Shown here: positions 35,822 to 46,135 of the stretch, in pieces | Layout: each line of letters begins with the position of its first letter | Numbering within the stretch: position 1 is the stretch's first letter | Origin: Oscillatoriales cyanobacterium | Lineage (GTDB): Bacteria; Cyanobacteriota; Cyanobacteriia; Cyanobacteriales; Laspinemataceae | Reading direction: 5' to 3' | Length of the DNA stretch: 64,000 bases | NCBI GenBank assembly: GCA_011390955.1 | Contig: JAABRM010000024.1 | Coordinates: forward strand, 33,736 to 97,735 | Notes under the pieces: generated by a model | The model's database searches: none | What the model saw: the letters and a program-made list of their open reading frames with translations, nothing else | What the model was told of the DNA's origin: nothing | Position numbers and translations under genes: made by a program

Positions 35822-37198
35822 TCATCGATGCATTTTTAATAAAGCATTTTTCAGATCGACGGCGGTTTTAAATTGGGTATCCGGATTATCGACCAATGCC
35901 AAATCGATCGTTTCCGCCAGAAGTTTCGGGATGGCGGGGTCACGCTTGGCGATCGCAACAGGTTCCGTTGTCAATACCGCTAAAAATGGGTCTTTATTCG
36001 TAAAATTCCGAGGATATGTGCCGGTAATCATATAGTAAAGAGATGCCGCTGCCGCCCAAACATCCACATCCGGTTGAGCATATTTAAAATCGATCACCTG
36101 CTTTCGAGGCATAAAAAATGGCATTGACCCCTTTGTCCCCGTAAAGCTTTGACCCCGAAACCCGGCCAAGTCAAAAGATTTATCCAAGCCATAATCTCCC
36201 ACCTTGGCGATACATAAACCCCCCACATTGCTTAAAAAAATATTTCCCGGTTTCAAGTCTCGATGCACCACTCCGGCATTATGGGCATAGTCCAATCCCT
36301 CTAAAATTTGCAAAATAATGGATACGGCTTCATCCACGGATAATTTACCACCCCGTTTGGCCATTAAATCCAAAACGTTGCCATCATTACAATATTCTTG
36401 AATGAAGAAAAATATCCCATTGATATAACCAAAATCTTTGAGACGGACAAGATTTGGATGTCTTAATAATTTGGTTTTTCTCACTTCCCCGAAAAACCAG
36501 TCTTGGGCGGCTTCATTCACCGTTACTTGTGGCAGGGCGATTTTCAGCGCGGATTTTTCCCCGGTGCGGTAAGCGAAGCTATCCCGAAGGGAATCGCGGC
36601 GAACTAAATAAACCTCACCACATCTCCCTTTACCGAGGATTGATTGAATTGAATAACCGCGAATCGGCATCAAAGGCGAATCCGCCGTCACCGCAACTGC
36701 TTGACTCAGTAATTGCGCCACAATTTCTCTCAACTTGACATTCTTGGGATCGATCGCCCCGGTATGAAACTTGAAGCTTGATGGTCGATCCTCTGCTTCA
36801 CCATCGGAATCAATTACCAGGTTTGCGGGCTTCGCCCCTTCTATAGTAACTCTACATACTGTGTGACCCAGTTTAATTTCATCACCATCAGCTAGATCGT
36901 ATTCAGGGAAGATCAGTTTCGCCCCTTCTTGGGGGGTTTGGTGGGGTTGTCGTTGGCCAATTTTTGCCCCATTAACGAATGTGCCGTTTTTACTGCCAAA
37001 ATCTCGGACTCGGATGGCCGGTGGGTTAATATCCAGTAAGCAATGATACCGTGAAATCGTGCGATTACTTTGGCGATCGGGGATTTTGGGATAGCAGTCC
37101 TGGGCCCGACCAATCAAACAGGTAGTCCGGGAGTCAAATTGATAGGTCTCTCCTTGGAGTTGACCTTGACTAATCGTCAGAATGACTTTTGCGTGCAT
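35822..37198 (-). CDS. FHA domain Ser/Thr protein kinase
   Basis: A 458-residue kinase if translated from the ATG at 37198 (MHAKVILTISQGQLQG), where the FHA domain begins; a longer frame reaches 37342 but adds residues with no counterpart in the neighbour. FHA domain at about 5-115 (CLIGRAQDCYP, SRYHCLLD, NGTFVNGAKIG), linker, kinase at about 185-455. Catalytic motifs are intact: GKGRCGEVYLV, ALKIALP, VVHRDLKPGNI (about 310-320) and VGDYGLDKSFD in place of DFG. Both domains are close paralogues of the C-terminal half of the upstream WD40 protein, whose kinase has lost the catalytic Asp. The two genes lie head to tail, 209 bp apart, and probably work on the same pathway. Confidence 0.92.
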   Translation of the reverse strand: MHAKVILTISQGQLQGETYQFDSRTTCLIGRAQDCYPKIPDRQSNRTISRYHCLLDINPPAIRVRDFGSKNGTFVNGAKIGQRQPHQTPQEGAKLIFPEYDLADGDEIKLGHTVCRVTIEGAKPANLVIDSDGEAEDRPSSFKFHTGAIDPKNVKLREIVAQLLSQAVAVTADSPLMPIRGYSIQSILGKGRCGEVYLVRRDSLRDSFAYRTGEKSALKIALPQVTVNEAAQDWFFGEVRKTKLLRHPNLVRLKDFGYINGIFFFIQEYCNDGNVLDLMAKRGGKLSVDEAVSIILQILEGLDYAHNAGVVHRDLKPGNIFLSNVGGLCIAKVGDYGLDKSFDLAGFRGQSFTGTKGSMPFFMPRKQVIDFKYAQPDVDVWAAAASLYYMITGTYPRNFTNKDPFLAVLTTEPVAIAKRDPAIPKLLAETIDLALVDNPDTQFKTAVDLKNALLKMHR

Positions 37199-37415
37199 GG
37201 GATTTTCGATGATAAGTAATAGATACCTCAGATGCTCCCTCGATTGACGACGCAAGTCTATGCTGATTTTTTCGTAGCCGTTACCAAAAAAACAGGGTAT
37301 ATTCTCTTTGTAACCCAGATTTCGAGTTTCGATCCTCAGCAAAGAAAAATATATTTACGCGAAATCAATCATATTATCTCCTCACTCCTACCGAATCGAT
37401 CGCCCTGGAGCGGGG

Positions 37416-37600
37416 GAGCGGAGGAGCGGAGGAGCGGAGGAGCGGAGGAGCGGGGGGCTTCCGGAGCGGAGGGGCTTCCGGAGCGGAGGGGCAGAGGGGA
37501 GAGTGAATAATTGATAATTGATAATTGATAATTGATAATTGAAGATCGTGTTTAATTGTCAATTGTCAATTGTCAATTATTAATTATTAATTGTTAATTG
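37416..37600. repeat. GGAGCGGA tandem repeat followed by AATTGAT heptamer array
   Basis: A run of GGAGCGGAGGAGCGGA and GGGGCTTCCGGAGCGGA units (37416-37500) is followed by (TAATTGA)n and its inverse (37505-37600). It lies upstream of the FHA kinase, between divergent genes. The rest of the 37199-38062 gap shows no supported gene; a 72-codon plus-strand frame at 37626 has no family features. Confidence 0.85.
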
Positions 37601-38062
37601 TTTTCCCCCGCTCCCCCGATCGAGGTTGACGGGAACCTTCCACCCCCCTGCAACTATCTTTATATTTACACCTTTGACCGTGCCTCTTGCCTGGAAAATG
37701 CTTAATTTGATTAACCTAGAGGAATCACCTCAACCCGGTGACTATTTTTTCCGCCATCAACCGTTAAACGATCCGGTCAACCAGCGATCGCCGCGAGCCG
37801 ATTTGATGGATATTAATTCACTTCACCAAGCGGAAAATCTGTGAAATCCCATGAGCAAATTATCTAATTTTTATTTTAATTATCTCTATAAATTCAGTCA
37901 AATAAATCAAATAATTAACTTCATTTTTAGGATCGACTAACGGTGAATCTACCCATAATCCTTAAATGGAGGCGATCGCATCACACATTTTACCACGCTT
38001 TGAACTCCTGAATCAATGATATTATTAATAAAATTCAGAAAATCCGTATATTTTTGACCGTA

Positions 38063-38518
38063 ATGAAAAATTGGCTAGAACACAGCGTTTTTGTCGAAGT
38101 AGACATCCCCATAGACTTTGTTTGGAGTCTTTGGTCTGATTTGGAACAAATGCCCCGGTGGATGAAGTGGATTTCTTCCGTACAAATTCTAGAAGAAGAC
38201 CCTGATTTATCTAAATGGAAACTCGCCTCTGGGGGATTTGAATTTAGTTGGCTTTCGCGGATTCTCAAATTAGTCCCCAATCAGATTATTCAATGGGAAT
38301 CCGTAGACGGACTGCCCAACCAAGGCGCCGTTCGTTTTTATGACCGCCACGACAAAAGCATTGTCAAACTTACCATCGCCTATAAAATTCCTGGGGTTGT
38401 AGGCGAAATTATGGATAACCTGTTTTTGGGCCGAGTGGTGGAATCAACCATTCAAGCGGATCTAGATCGATTTCGTGATTATGCGTTAAAAGCTTACAAA
38501 GCTTACGCGGAAAATTAA
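38063..38518 (+). CDS. SRPBCC (polyketide cyclase/dehydrase-like) protein
   Basis: A 151-residue protein of the START/Bet v 1-like fold. The ATG at 38063 is preferred over the TTG nine bases earlier. The N-terminus KNWLEHSVFVEVDIPIDFVW and the following SLWSDLEQMPRWMKWI are characteristic of the cyclase/dehydrase group, where a hydrophobic pocket binds a lipid-like ligand. The end (IQADLDRFRDYALKAYKAYAE) is the usual long C-terminal helix. Members in cyanobacteria are common and mostly uncharacterised. A GC-rich hairpin lies about 50 bp after the stop. Confidence 0.88.
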   Translation: MKNWLEHSVFVEVDIPIDFVWSLWSDLEQMPRWMKWISSVQILEEDPDLSKWKLASGGFEFSWLSRILKLVPNQIIQWESVDGLPNQGAVRFYDRHDKSIVKLTIAYKIPGVVGEIMDNLFLGRVVESTIQADLDRFRDYALKAYKAYAEN

Positions 38519-38571
38519 ATCTTGTACCGCAAGCTATATAAATAGACACTCCGGGCAAAATTCTCACTCAT

Positions 38572-38592
38572 CCCCCCGATCGTCGGGGGGTT
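38572..38592 (+). terminator. Hairpin after the SRPBCC gene
   Basis: CCCCCCGA (38572-38579) pairs with TCGGGGGG (38583-38590) around a three-base loop. Only two T residues follow, so termination may be inefficient. Confidence 0.5.
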
Positions 38593-39943
38593 GGGGGATC
38601 GATCGCTTATGAAAGCCAGAATTGTCTAACGATCGAACCGGAAACCTCGACACACCCCTCACCCCATAGACAGATCGCAGACTCTTTACCATTGCGGGTC
38701 TTTTATGGTTAGGTCAATTAATAATTACCAATAAGCAATAAAATTACCTAAGAGCGATCGCCACCGATCCATTCCATCTGGAGTAGCGAAATTAACCGAC
38801 AGTTTCACAGACATCACCAGATGCGATCGGGATGCGAGTTCATCACTTATCCGTAAAATCCCTGATGTGAAAATTGCATCCTTATTTCTCAATTCTGAAG
38901 TGAAGCGTAACAGGTCAAGCTACCTCTGATAATCCAACACTGGTAAGGGATCGAAGCTAAATTTGGCAAACTACACAGTTGCCAGATGCCGAAAAAAACT
39001 ATGTGAAATATTTTCGGGAACCTATCAACGACATCTCCCGTCTCAGAGGGAGTAGCTTAACTAGAGTCTTGGCGATCTAATTAGTGGTTATCCAATGAGA
39101 ACAAATATAATAAGTACAGCAGCTAAAATTTAAAGCAAGGGAGATGAATAATTGGAGCTTTGCTCGACTCAATAACCCTCGAATTCATAAACCTGTAATG
39201 ATTCATCCAAGCTCATGTTTACTTTAGGGTTGGATTGGCTAAAAAACCTCAAGGAAACAAACAAGCTATAAAATTCGTCTTGAATTATAAGTAATTTTAG
39301 ATTTAGTCAAACACTACTTTTATATTTTACCTCAAAGCCTTTATAGGCAAGGTTTTTTATTGGCTTTTTGTGGCAAAAATCAACCATAAAAGCCAAGAAT
39401 CGATATAAAAAACATCTCAAAAAAATCAACAAAAACTAATCCTAAAAAATCATAAAGATTGAAGTAAATCTTTATGATTTTTCTGCGTAAACAAACTTAA
39501 TCAACAAAAGCAATAGATCGAAAAGTACAGTGAATTTACTGATATTAGTGTAAGCTATAAAAACAACCAATTAAACAGGATAATCATAAGAAATACAAAT
39601 AGAAAAATGGCAAAAATATATAGACAATATTGATTGAATAGGTTAATATGAATAGTGTAAGAAACGCAATCTAAGGTAAAACCCTTATATTTGGCGTTTT
39701 TGACGGATAAAAGGAAAAAATATCCCTAGATACTAACTACTATAGTCAGAAGATTCAGGGCAGCATTTATAGGATCGGGAAAAATCTCTATATCAAGGCA
39801 AAAATCCCACTAATTAGCTAGATGCCGAATATAAAGAGGAGATAATTAGAGGGATTAGCTTAACAAAACAGAGAACATTTTCCTCAAACAAATTTCAAAA
39901 AACACCAAACCAGAGTTAAATCCAGGGAAAACGGAGAATTATC
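38593..39943. other. 1.35-kb gene-free region before the giant repeat gene
   Basis: No frame here has coding character and stops are dense in all six frames. The left part has HIP1 octamers and mixed composition; from about 39250 it becomes strongly AT-rich. The only clear structure is a 16-bp perfect inverted repeat at 39445-39482. The end (CGGAGAATTATC just before the ATG at 39944) supplies the ribosome binding site of the giant gene. A long regulatory leader or a decayed gene are both possible. Confidence 0.6.
39445..39482. terminator. 16-bp perfect inverted repeat, terminator-like
   Basis: AAAAATCATAAAGATT (39445-39460), loop GAAGTA, then AATCTTTATGATTTTT (39467-39482). A-tract on one side and T-tract on the other make it a symmetric, bidirectional terminator. 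No gene ends within 900 bp on the left, so it may end an untranslated RNA. Confidence 0.6.
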
Positions 39944-42900
39944 ATGGACGACCAAAATCAAAACAATCAATTTGTCACCATCGATCTCATTGACGTTACC
40001 AATGGTAATGGCACAACGGCTCAAGTGAAGCTAGAACAAGTCGAAACAGGGGTTCAAGTCACCGTTGACAACATAAATCCCATCGGCGATATCCGGGGAG
40101 TTTTCTTTAATGTGGCTGACAATGCTGCATTAGAAGGAATGACCGTAACTGGAGGCAACGTAACCAGTTCTTCTTTTGCCGCTGATAGTGTTAATGATTT
40201 GGGTGGTGCTGTCGATGTTAATCCCGATCTATATGATGGTGGGGTAGAAATTGGTACCGATGGAATCGGTACTGATGACATTCAATCCACGACGTTTACT
40301 CTATCTAATGCAGCGGGTGATTTAACAGTCGATCAATTTTTGAGTCAGGACTTCGGATTACGTCTAACCAGCGTTGGCGAAGATCGCTCCGCCAGCAGCA
40401 AATTAGCCGGAACCGCCCCAGCCCCGGCGGAAGCGACTGAAGAAGTCACCGATGATGATGTAACAGAAGAAGCAACGGCGGAAGTAACGGCGGAAGCGAC
40501 TGAAGAAGTCACCGAAGAAGTCACCGAAGAAGCAACGGCGGAAGTAACGGCGGAAGCGACTGAAGAAGTCACCGATGATGATGTAACAGAAGAAGCTTCT
40601 GATGATTTAACCGCAGAAGTGACGGCGGAAGTAACGGAAGAAGCGACTGAAGCGGATATGATTTCTGCGGAAATCGCTGAGGTGGAAGATTCCGGTATGT
40701 TTGATGAAGATGTTTATCTGGAAGAAAATCCAGATGTAGCTGAAGCGGTGGCAACCGGGGAAATTACTGCTACTGAACACTTTGTCAAATATGGTAAGAG
40801 TGAATCATTCCGTCAGTTCAGCCGCATTTTTAGCGTCGAGGCTTATTTAGAACAAAATACTGATGTGGCGGCAGCGGTAGAAGCGGGTGAAACTACCGCG
40901 ATCGCGCATTACCTGGAATATGGTCGCCTTGAAAAGCGGGAAGTTAGCTATATTTTCAAGAGCAGCTACTACCTAGCAGAAAATGCAGACGTAGCCGAAG
41001 CGGTAGAAAGCGGTGTCACCAGCGCCCTGGAACACTTTACAAAACACGGCATGAAAGAGGGACGGAAGTTTAATCCCTTGATTAATGTTGAAGAATATCT
41101 GAGCTTGAATGCTGATGTGAAGGCAGCAGTAGAAGCCGGTGAAACCAGCGCGATCGAGCATTTGTTTAAGTATGGTTGCAAGGAAAAACGCAAGTTTAGT
41201 CGTGCTTTTGATGTCGAAGAATATCTCAGCCTGAACCCTGATGTGGCCGCTGCCGTAGAAGCTGGTGAGACCACAGCGTTTGAGCATATGTTCAATTTTG
41301 GGTTCAAAGAGCTACGCAAGATCGGCAAGTTCTTGGATCTGGGCTTCTTTGCTCAAGCGAATAGCAGTTTGCTGCAAAGTGTTTTCAACGTGACTGAAGT
41401 TGCTCAAATTGATGCGACTGCACTGGTTTCTTATGCGATCGAGCAGTCCTTTGCCCAAGGGTTACAAACTTCGGAATCTTTCAACCTCAGCAGCGCGATC
41501 GCCAGTCTTTCTGGTTTCAGCAGCCAACAAATTAGCAGCTTGTTTGGTGTCAGCAGTGCCACTGAAGTTAGCTTTGGTTCCCTGGCTGAATTCTTTAGCA
41601 ATCTGTTTTCCTCTCTGGAAACTAGCTTCACCAGCCAACAGATTAGCAGCTTGTTTGGTGTGGCTACAGTCAGCGAAATCAGCTTTGAATCTCTGTTAGG
41701 ATTTGTCGGCACCAGTTTTAGCACTCTAATCAGCAGTTCTTCTGGCGCATCCATCTCATTGGAGTCATTGTTAGAGTTCATCTCCACCAGCGAAGGTCAA
41801 GAAGCGATCGCTGGTGAAATGGACGACGATGATGATGATGATAATGCCGATGGTGACGCTGATGATGATGATGATGATGCCGATGATGATGTCGATGATG
41901 CCGCTGATGATGGTGATGCGGAGCTAGTCGTCAGTATTCCAGGGATTTCTGGCGGTCAGACCAGCAACCCAGTATCTCCCGAAGAACCGGGCGAAGAACC
42001 GGGCGAAGTACCGGGCGAAGAACCGGGCGAAGAACCGGGCGAAGTACCGGGCGAAGTACCGGGCGAAGTTCCTTCCCCAATCCCAGCACCAACAGCGTTT
42101 CTTGATGTTCAATACATTATCAAGAACAACCAAGACAAGTTGGCAGAACAGTTCCCCGACATTGATTTCGAGAACCTAACCCAAGAGCAAGTTCAGCAAA
42201 TCGTGACCTTTGCCCAAGAGGAACAGTTAAACACTTCCGCTTTTGTGAATGTGTCTTACTTCTCAACGGTAATCCAGACCAAAGTCACCAGCCAACTGAT
42301 TGCCCAAGGCATGACTCAAGCTGACATTGACGCACTCAGTCAAGAAGAACTGGTTAAAAAGGGAATTGAACTCGGTTTCAGCCCGACCCCATTGATTAAA
42401 TTAGGATGGCTCAAGTCACTGAACGCTGAGAAGTTGGCTGAATTTGGGATTGATGTCACCAACAACCTCCAACTCTTCGAGTTTATTACCTCTAAGGAAG
42501 GTTTGGAACTAGGTCTGAATTTGTCCCCATTCTTTAACGTTGGTTTTGCCAAGAAAACTCACAAGGATAAGCTTCGGGAAAAATTCGATATTGCCGACGG
42601 TGAAGAAGGCGTTGCTCAACTCGAAGAGGCACAAGTTCTCGACAAAATCTTTAGCAATGGTGGCATCGTTATCGACATCCGCTTCTATAAGGAAGTTCAC
42701 ATAGAAGCACTGACAGCATTTGCGGCAGATTTAGGGGTTGAAGTTAATGCCCTAACCGATGAGCAAATTACTGATTTTGCTCTGAATGAAGGTAAAGAAC
42801 AAGGACTCGCACTGTCTCCGTTTAAGTTCGATGTTTTAATTGACACTTACAGTACACAACTCCAGGATTTCTTTGGGGTAGAAGATGTCGAAACTCTGAC

Positions 42901-45511
42901 TGAATATGAACTGCAACAGTTTATCTTTAGTGCAGGTTTAGAGTTGCAAATCGATATTACCCAAGTGGTCGATATCCAATTCTATAAGACTCAGTTTACG
43001 GCGGCACTGACTCAATATGTTGGGGCAAGTTTTACCGATGAAGATGTAATCAATTTTGTGTTCGGTGATGGCGCTCCTTATATTGATGAGGAATATTACA
43101 AGTCTCAATTAACCGGAGAAGAAGTCACCGCTGATGGTGTGCCGGTGAAAGACCTAAAAGGTAACGAACTGAAAGCTTATATCTTCAGCGAAGGTTTTGA
43201 AGCTGGTTTGACGAAACTTTCAGCATTTGATATTGCCAGCTACACCGAAACCAATGCGACTCAATTACTCGCTTTCTTTGGTGTCGCCGATGTGACAGAA
43301 CTCAGCCAAGGTCAAGTCCGTGAGTTCATGGTCAAGGAAAGCTGGAAGTTTGGCATTAATCTGTCTGATTATGTTTCTGCGGGAGATATCGAACTCTACC
43401 GCACAGAAAATGCAGCCCTGCTGAAAGAGTTGTATGGGGTGGAAGATGTCAGTACCCTCAGCGCTGAGTTGGTTCTCGATGTCCAGTTTGGCGGTTTGAC
43501 TGAAGCACTTGATGTTGATTTCTTCCTAAGTACCTTTGTGGCAGAAGGTGGCGATGTTTTGGCAACCTTTGAGGTTGAATCCATCGAGCAAGTTACTAAA
43601 CTCCAAGTAGTTGAGTATCTCTATTCTCAAGAGACTTTGGCAGACGTTGAAATCTCACCATTTAATGTGGGTGAGTATGTCAAGGCTAATGAGCAAGCGA
43701 TCGCTGATGGCTTCGGAATCAAACTCGAAGAAGTCGCCAAACTCAGCCATGACGAGATTGTTGAGTTCATGCTGGGTGAAGGAGCCGGACTTGGTATCAG
43801 CCTAGAAGGGTTCGTGACCGTTGGTTATTTTGAAACCGCTTATGCGGCGGCGATCGCGGCTTCCGGTAAGGATGTTCAGACCTGGTTAGCGGAAGATTAC
43901 AAGAGCATTGATGCTGGCTTCATCGCCTACCAGTTTGAAGGCTTGACCGTTGAGGCGCAAACCCCCATCTTAGATGCTTTAGGTATCACTTTGGCTGAAG
44001 GCGCTACTTTAACCACTCAACAACTGATTGAAATTGCCTACAGTGCTGAATTCAAGGAAGTCTTAGCGGTTGAAGAAGTGAAACTGTCTGCGATCGACAT
44101 TGCTGGCTATGTTGAAGCCAACCAGCAAGCACTGATTGACTACTTTGCGGCACCTGGTATCAAGATTAAGAGTGGCTCTAACAAGTTCAACAGCGGTTCT
44201 CTGAAGTTCGGTAAGAGCGGCTCCCTCAAACCCAAGAGTGGCTCGCTGAAGTTTGGCTCTGGTTCTGGCTCTATGAACTTTGGCTCTGGCTCCATGAAAC
44301 TGAAGAGCAAGTCTCTGAAGGTCAAGAGTGGCAAGCTTAACAGCGATCAACTGGTTGCGGGAGAAGACTTCGATGTCACCAAGCTGACCGATAAGCAAAC
44401 GATCGAGTTCATGTTCGATAAGGGTGTGAAACTCGGAATCAATCCCATAGACTTCGTGGAAGTTGCTTACCTGAAGGAAGAATTTGCGGTTAAAATCGCC
44501 GAACGTTATGGCATCGACGTAGCTGCGGTGGCTGAACTGAGTGATGCCCTAGTGGTCGATGCGATGTATGGCGGTCTGTCTAATGACATTGACTACAACT
44601 TTGTCAAAGCTCAGTACACCAATGAATTAAGCAGCAAGTTTGGCGTAGCGATCGAGCAAGTGACCGACGTACAAGTGCTGGAATATGTCTATGAAGCCTA
44701 CCAAACTGACCCTGCCAGCATTCAGATTACTCCAGTGGATGTGGAAAAATTTGTCGAGGCTAATGGTGAGGCGATCGCTCAAGAATTGCAATTAGACGTA
44801 AACACCTTACCCACCTTCAGTTATGAAGATGTCTTTGGCTTCATCCTCAAGCAAGGTGCTGACCTCGGTCTGAACCTCGAAGGTTCCGTCAACATCGATT
44901 ACTTCAAGGCGGAATTCAGCCAAAATATTGTCTTCAACTATCGTGAAGAGAATGTCTTCAACATGGGTGCAGACAAAGTTTATGAATTCATCACCTCCCC
45001 GGAAGGGCAAGGGTTGTCGGCATCACCTCTCTATAAACCAGAGTGGTATCGCGAAACCTACTTAGTCGATCTGAATGTCGATCTCAATGGTGATGGTGCC
45101 ATTGATGAAGCGGAAGCGGCAATAGTCGTGGATCTCAATGGCGATGGTCAAGTCGATGATGTTGAACTCAAAGACTTTGCCACGGGTCAAGGTTTAGAGT
45201 TAGGTCTGGAAACCTCCGATGACTATGACTTTGAGACTGACTTCGCGGAAGGTGCGGTTGCTCAAGATAAGCTGTTGGCTTACGCAGGCGTCCAGTCGAT
45301 TGAGGATGTCACCTTCAGTCAGAAGTTAGAATATCTCACCGGCCAAGGTCTGATTGATGGTTATGTGTTCAGTGGCTTGCAAGCGATCAAGGATAAGCCA
45401 GAAAACCAAGATCCGCTGCTGAACAAGACTGGTGCTGCATCTCTGGATGAAATTACTCCGGTAGATTTGTACCAAGCGGCTACTGAGTTGCAACTGTTCT
45501 CAATGGTATAA
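39944..45511 (+). CDS. Giant acidic repeat protein with EF-hand-like loops, probably exported
   Basis: 1855 residues, one Cys, no N-terminal signal peptide. Order: a beta-rich domain (1-150, with IGDIRGVFFNV and GTDDIQSTTFTLS) of a type seen in cyanobacterial surface proteins; Glu/Thr/Val repeats (about 158-235); five repeats of about 45 residues (250-460) of the form YLxxNPDVAxAVExGETxAxEHxxxYGxxExR; two or three TSQQISSLFGV repeats; an Asp-rich run (about 625-660); EEPGE/EVPGE repeats (about 680-709); a long series of about 90-residue helical repeats with FGV and LGLNL motifs (about 715-1690), interrupted by a Ser/Gly/Lys-rich basic run (about 1406-1466); and two classic EF-hand loops, DLNGDGAIDEAE and DLNGDGQVDDVE (about 1712-1744). 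It is probably a calcium-binding surface or gliding-sheath protein secreted by a type I route. A strong terminator follows, so it is likely monocistronic. Confidence 0.85.
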   Translation: MDDQNQNNQFVTIDLIDVTNGNGTTAQVKLEQVETGVQVTVDNINPIGDIRGVFFNVADNAALEGMTVTGGNVTSSSFAADSVNDLGGAVDVNPDLYDGGVEIGTDGIGTDDIQSTTFTLSNAAGDLTVDQFLSQDFGLRLTSVGEDRSASSKLAGTAPAPAEATEEVTDDDVTEEATAEVTAEATEEVTEEVTEEATAEVTAEATEEVTDDDVTEEASDDLTAEVTAEVTEEATEADMISAEIAEVEDSGMFDEDVYLEENPDVAEAVATGEITATEHFVKYGKSESFRQFSRIFSVEAYLEQNTDVAAAVEAGETTAIAHYLEYGRLEKREVSYIFKSSYYLAENADVAEAVESGVTSALEHFTKHGMKEGRKFNPLINVEEYLSLNADVKAAVEAGETSAIEHLFKYGCKEKRKFSRAFDVEEYLSLNPDVAAAVEAGETTAFEHMFNFGFKELRKIGKFLDLGFFAQANSSLLQSVFNVTEVAQIDATALVSYAIEQSFAQGLQTSESFNLSSAIASLSGFSSQQISSLFGVSSATEVSFGSLAEFFSNLFSSLETSFTSQQISSLFGVATVSEISFESLLGFVGTSFSTLISSSSGASISLESLLEFISTSEGQEAIAGEMDDDDDDDNADGDADDDDDDADDDVDDAADDGDAELVVSIPGISGGQTSNPVSPEEPGEEPGEVPGEEPGEEPGEVPGEVPGEVPSPIPAPTAFLDVQYIIKNNQDKLAEQFPDIDFENLTQEQVQQIVTFAQEEQLNTSAFVNVSYFSTVIQTKVTSQLIAQGMTQADIDALSQEELVKKGIELGFSPTPLIKLGWLKSLNAEKLAEFGIDVTNNLQLFEFITSKEGLELGLNLSPFFNVGFAKKTHKDKLREKFDIADGEEGVAQLEEAQVLDKIFSNGGIVIDIRFYKEVHIEALTAFAADLGVEVNALTDEQITDFALNEGKEQGLALSPFKFDVLIDTYSTQLQDFFGVEDVETLTEYELQQFIFSAGLELQIDITQVVDIQFYKTQFTAALTQYVGASFTDEDVINFVFGDGAPYIDEEYYKSQLTGEEVTADGVPVKDLKGNELKAYIFSEGFEAGLTKLSAFDIASYTETNATQLLAFFGVADVTELSQGQVREFMVKESWKFGINLSDYVSAGDIELYRTENAALLKELYGVEDVSTLSAELVLDVQFGGLTEALDVDFFLSTFVAEGGDVLATFEVESIEQVTKLQVVEYLYSQETLADVEISPFNVGEYVKANEQAIADGFGIKLEEVAKLSHDEIVEFMLGEGAGLGISLEGFVTVGYFETAYAAAIAASGKDVQTWLAEDYKSIDAGFIAYQFEGLTVEAQTPILDALGITLAEGATLTTQQLIEIAYSAEFKEVLAVEEVKLSAIDIAGYVEANQQALIDYFAAPGIKIKSGSNKFNSGSLKFGKSGSLKPKSGSLKFGSGSGSMNFGSGSMKLKSKSLKVKSGKLNSDQLVAGEDFDVTKLTDKQTIEFMFDKGVKLGINPIDFVEVAYLKEEFAVKIAERYGIDVAAVAELSDALVVDAMYGGLSNDIDYNFVKAQYTNELSSKFGVAIEQVTDVQVLEYVYEAYQTDPASIQITPVDVEKFVEANGEAIAQELQLDVNTLPTFSYEDVFGFILKQGADLGLNLEGSVNIDYFKAEFSQNIVFNYREENVFNMGADKVYEFITSPEGQGLSASPLYKPEWYRETYLVDLNVDLNGDGAIDEAEAAIVVDLNGDGQVDDVELKDFATGQGLELGLETSDDYDFETDFAEGAVAQDKLLAYAGVQSIEDVTFSQKLEYLTGQGLIDGYVFSGLQAIKDKPENQDPLLNKTGAASLDEITPVDLYQAATELQLFSMV

Positions 45512-45618
45512 CGGTTGAAATCTGACACCAGAGGACTGCAATCTTTAAGTTTTCCTAGGGGCAGTCCTTTGGTAAGCAAAACAGTTCAATTTTGATCTCT
45601 CCAATTGTGATTTCTCCA

Positions 45619-45647
45619 CCCCCCCGAAACATCAGGGGGGTTTTTTT
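45619..45647 (+). terminator. Strong intrinsic terminator after the giant gene
   Basis: C-run (45619-45625), loop GAAACATCA, G-run (45635-45640) and seven T residues. A textbook rho-independent terminator about 110 bp after the stop codon. Confidence 0.9.
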
Positions 45648-45987
45648 ATGCCAATGGCCGGAAATTTGTGGTACTTACGCAAGTGGCGATCGATCTCAAG
45701 TTCAGTCTTCGTAGAGATAAATTAGCTTGGGTTTTCGTAGACACGGGTTAATTATAAAACTACGCTGATATTTGTGGGAACACCCGAAAGAAGGAATAAT
45801 GGGTGACTGCACCGATCTTCTCAGTAACTTGGCTAGAATCGATGCGGATTTGACTTGCCGCTGACTTGGCTATAATTTGACTTGGCGATCGCCGATAAAA
45901 TAAGCAATTATTACCAGGGTCGATCGATCTGAAGATGCATATTTAGGAAAAATATCGTCAGGCGATCGCATCAGGCTAACTCAGACT

Positions 45988-46070
45988 CCGTAAATCTACG
46001 GACATTGTTGCGTAATATTACGGATATTCGTTATTTACAGTGGACAACTCGGTGGATTTACTGATATACT
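45988..46070 (+). promoter_or_regulatory. Candidate promoter with two palindromic operator-like sites
   Basis: TGGACA (46041-46046) and TATACT (46065-46070) are spaced 18 bp, a good match to a vegetative promoter, 66 bp ahead of the small exported gene. Upstream lie TCCGTAAATCTACGGA (45988-46003) and the perfect palindrome CGTAATATTACG (46011-46022), possible repressor or activator sites. The rest of the 45648-45987 stretch shows no gene. Confidence 0.4.
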
Positions 46071-46135
46071 GGAGGTAGATCGAATCACCAAGTATAGTCT
46101 ATTTTCTTGGAAAACGATCTAAGGGGGTTATAAAC

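Noticed and set aside
37626..37844. 72-codon frame after the heptamer array
   Set aside because: No ribosome binding site and no recognisable protein features.
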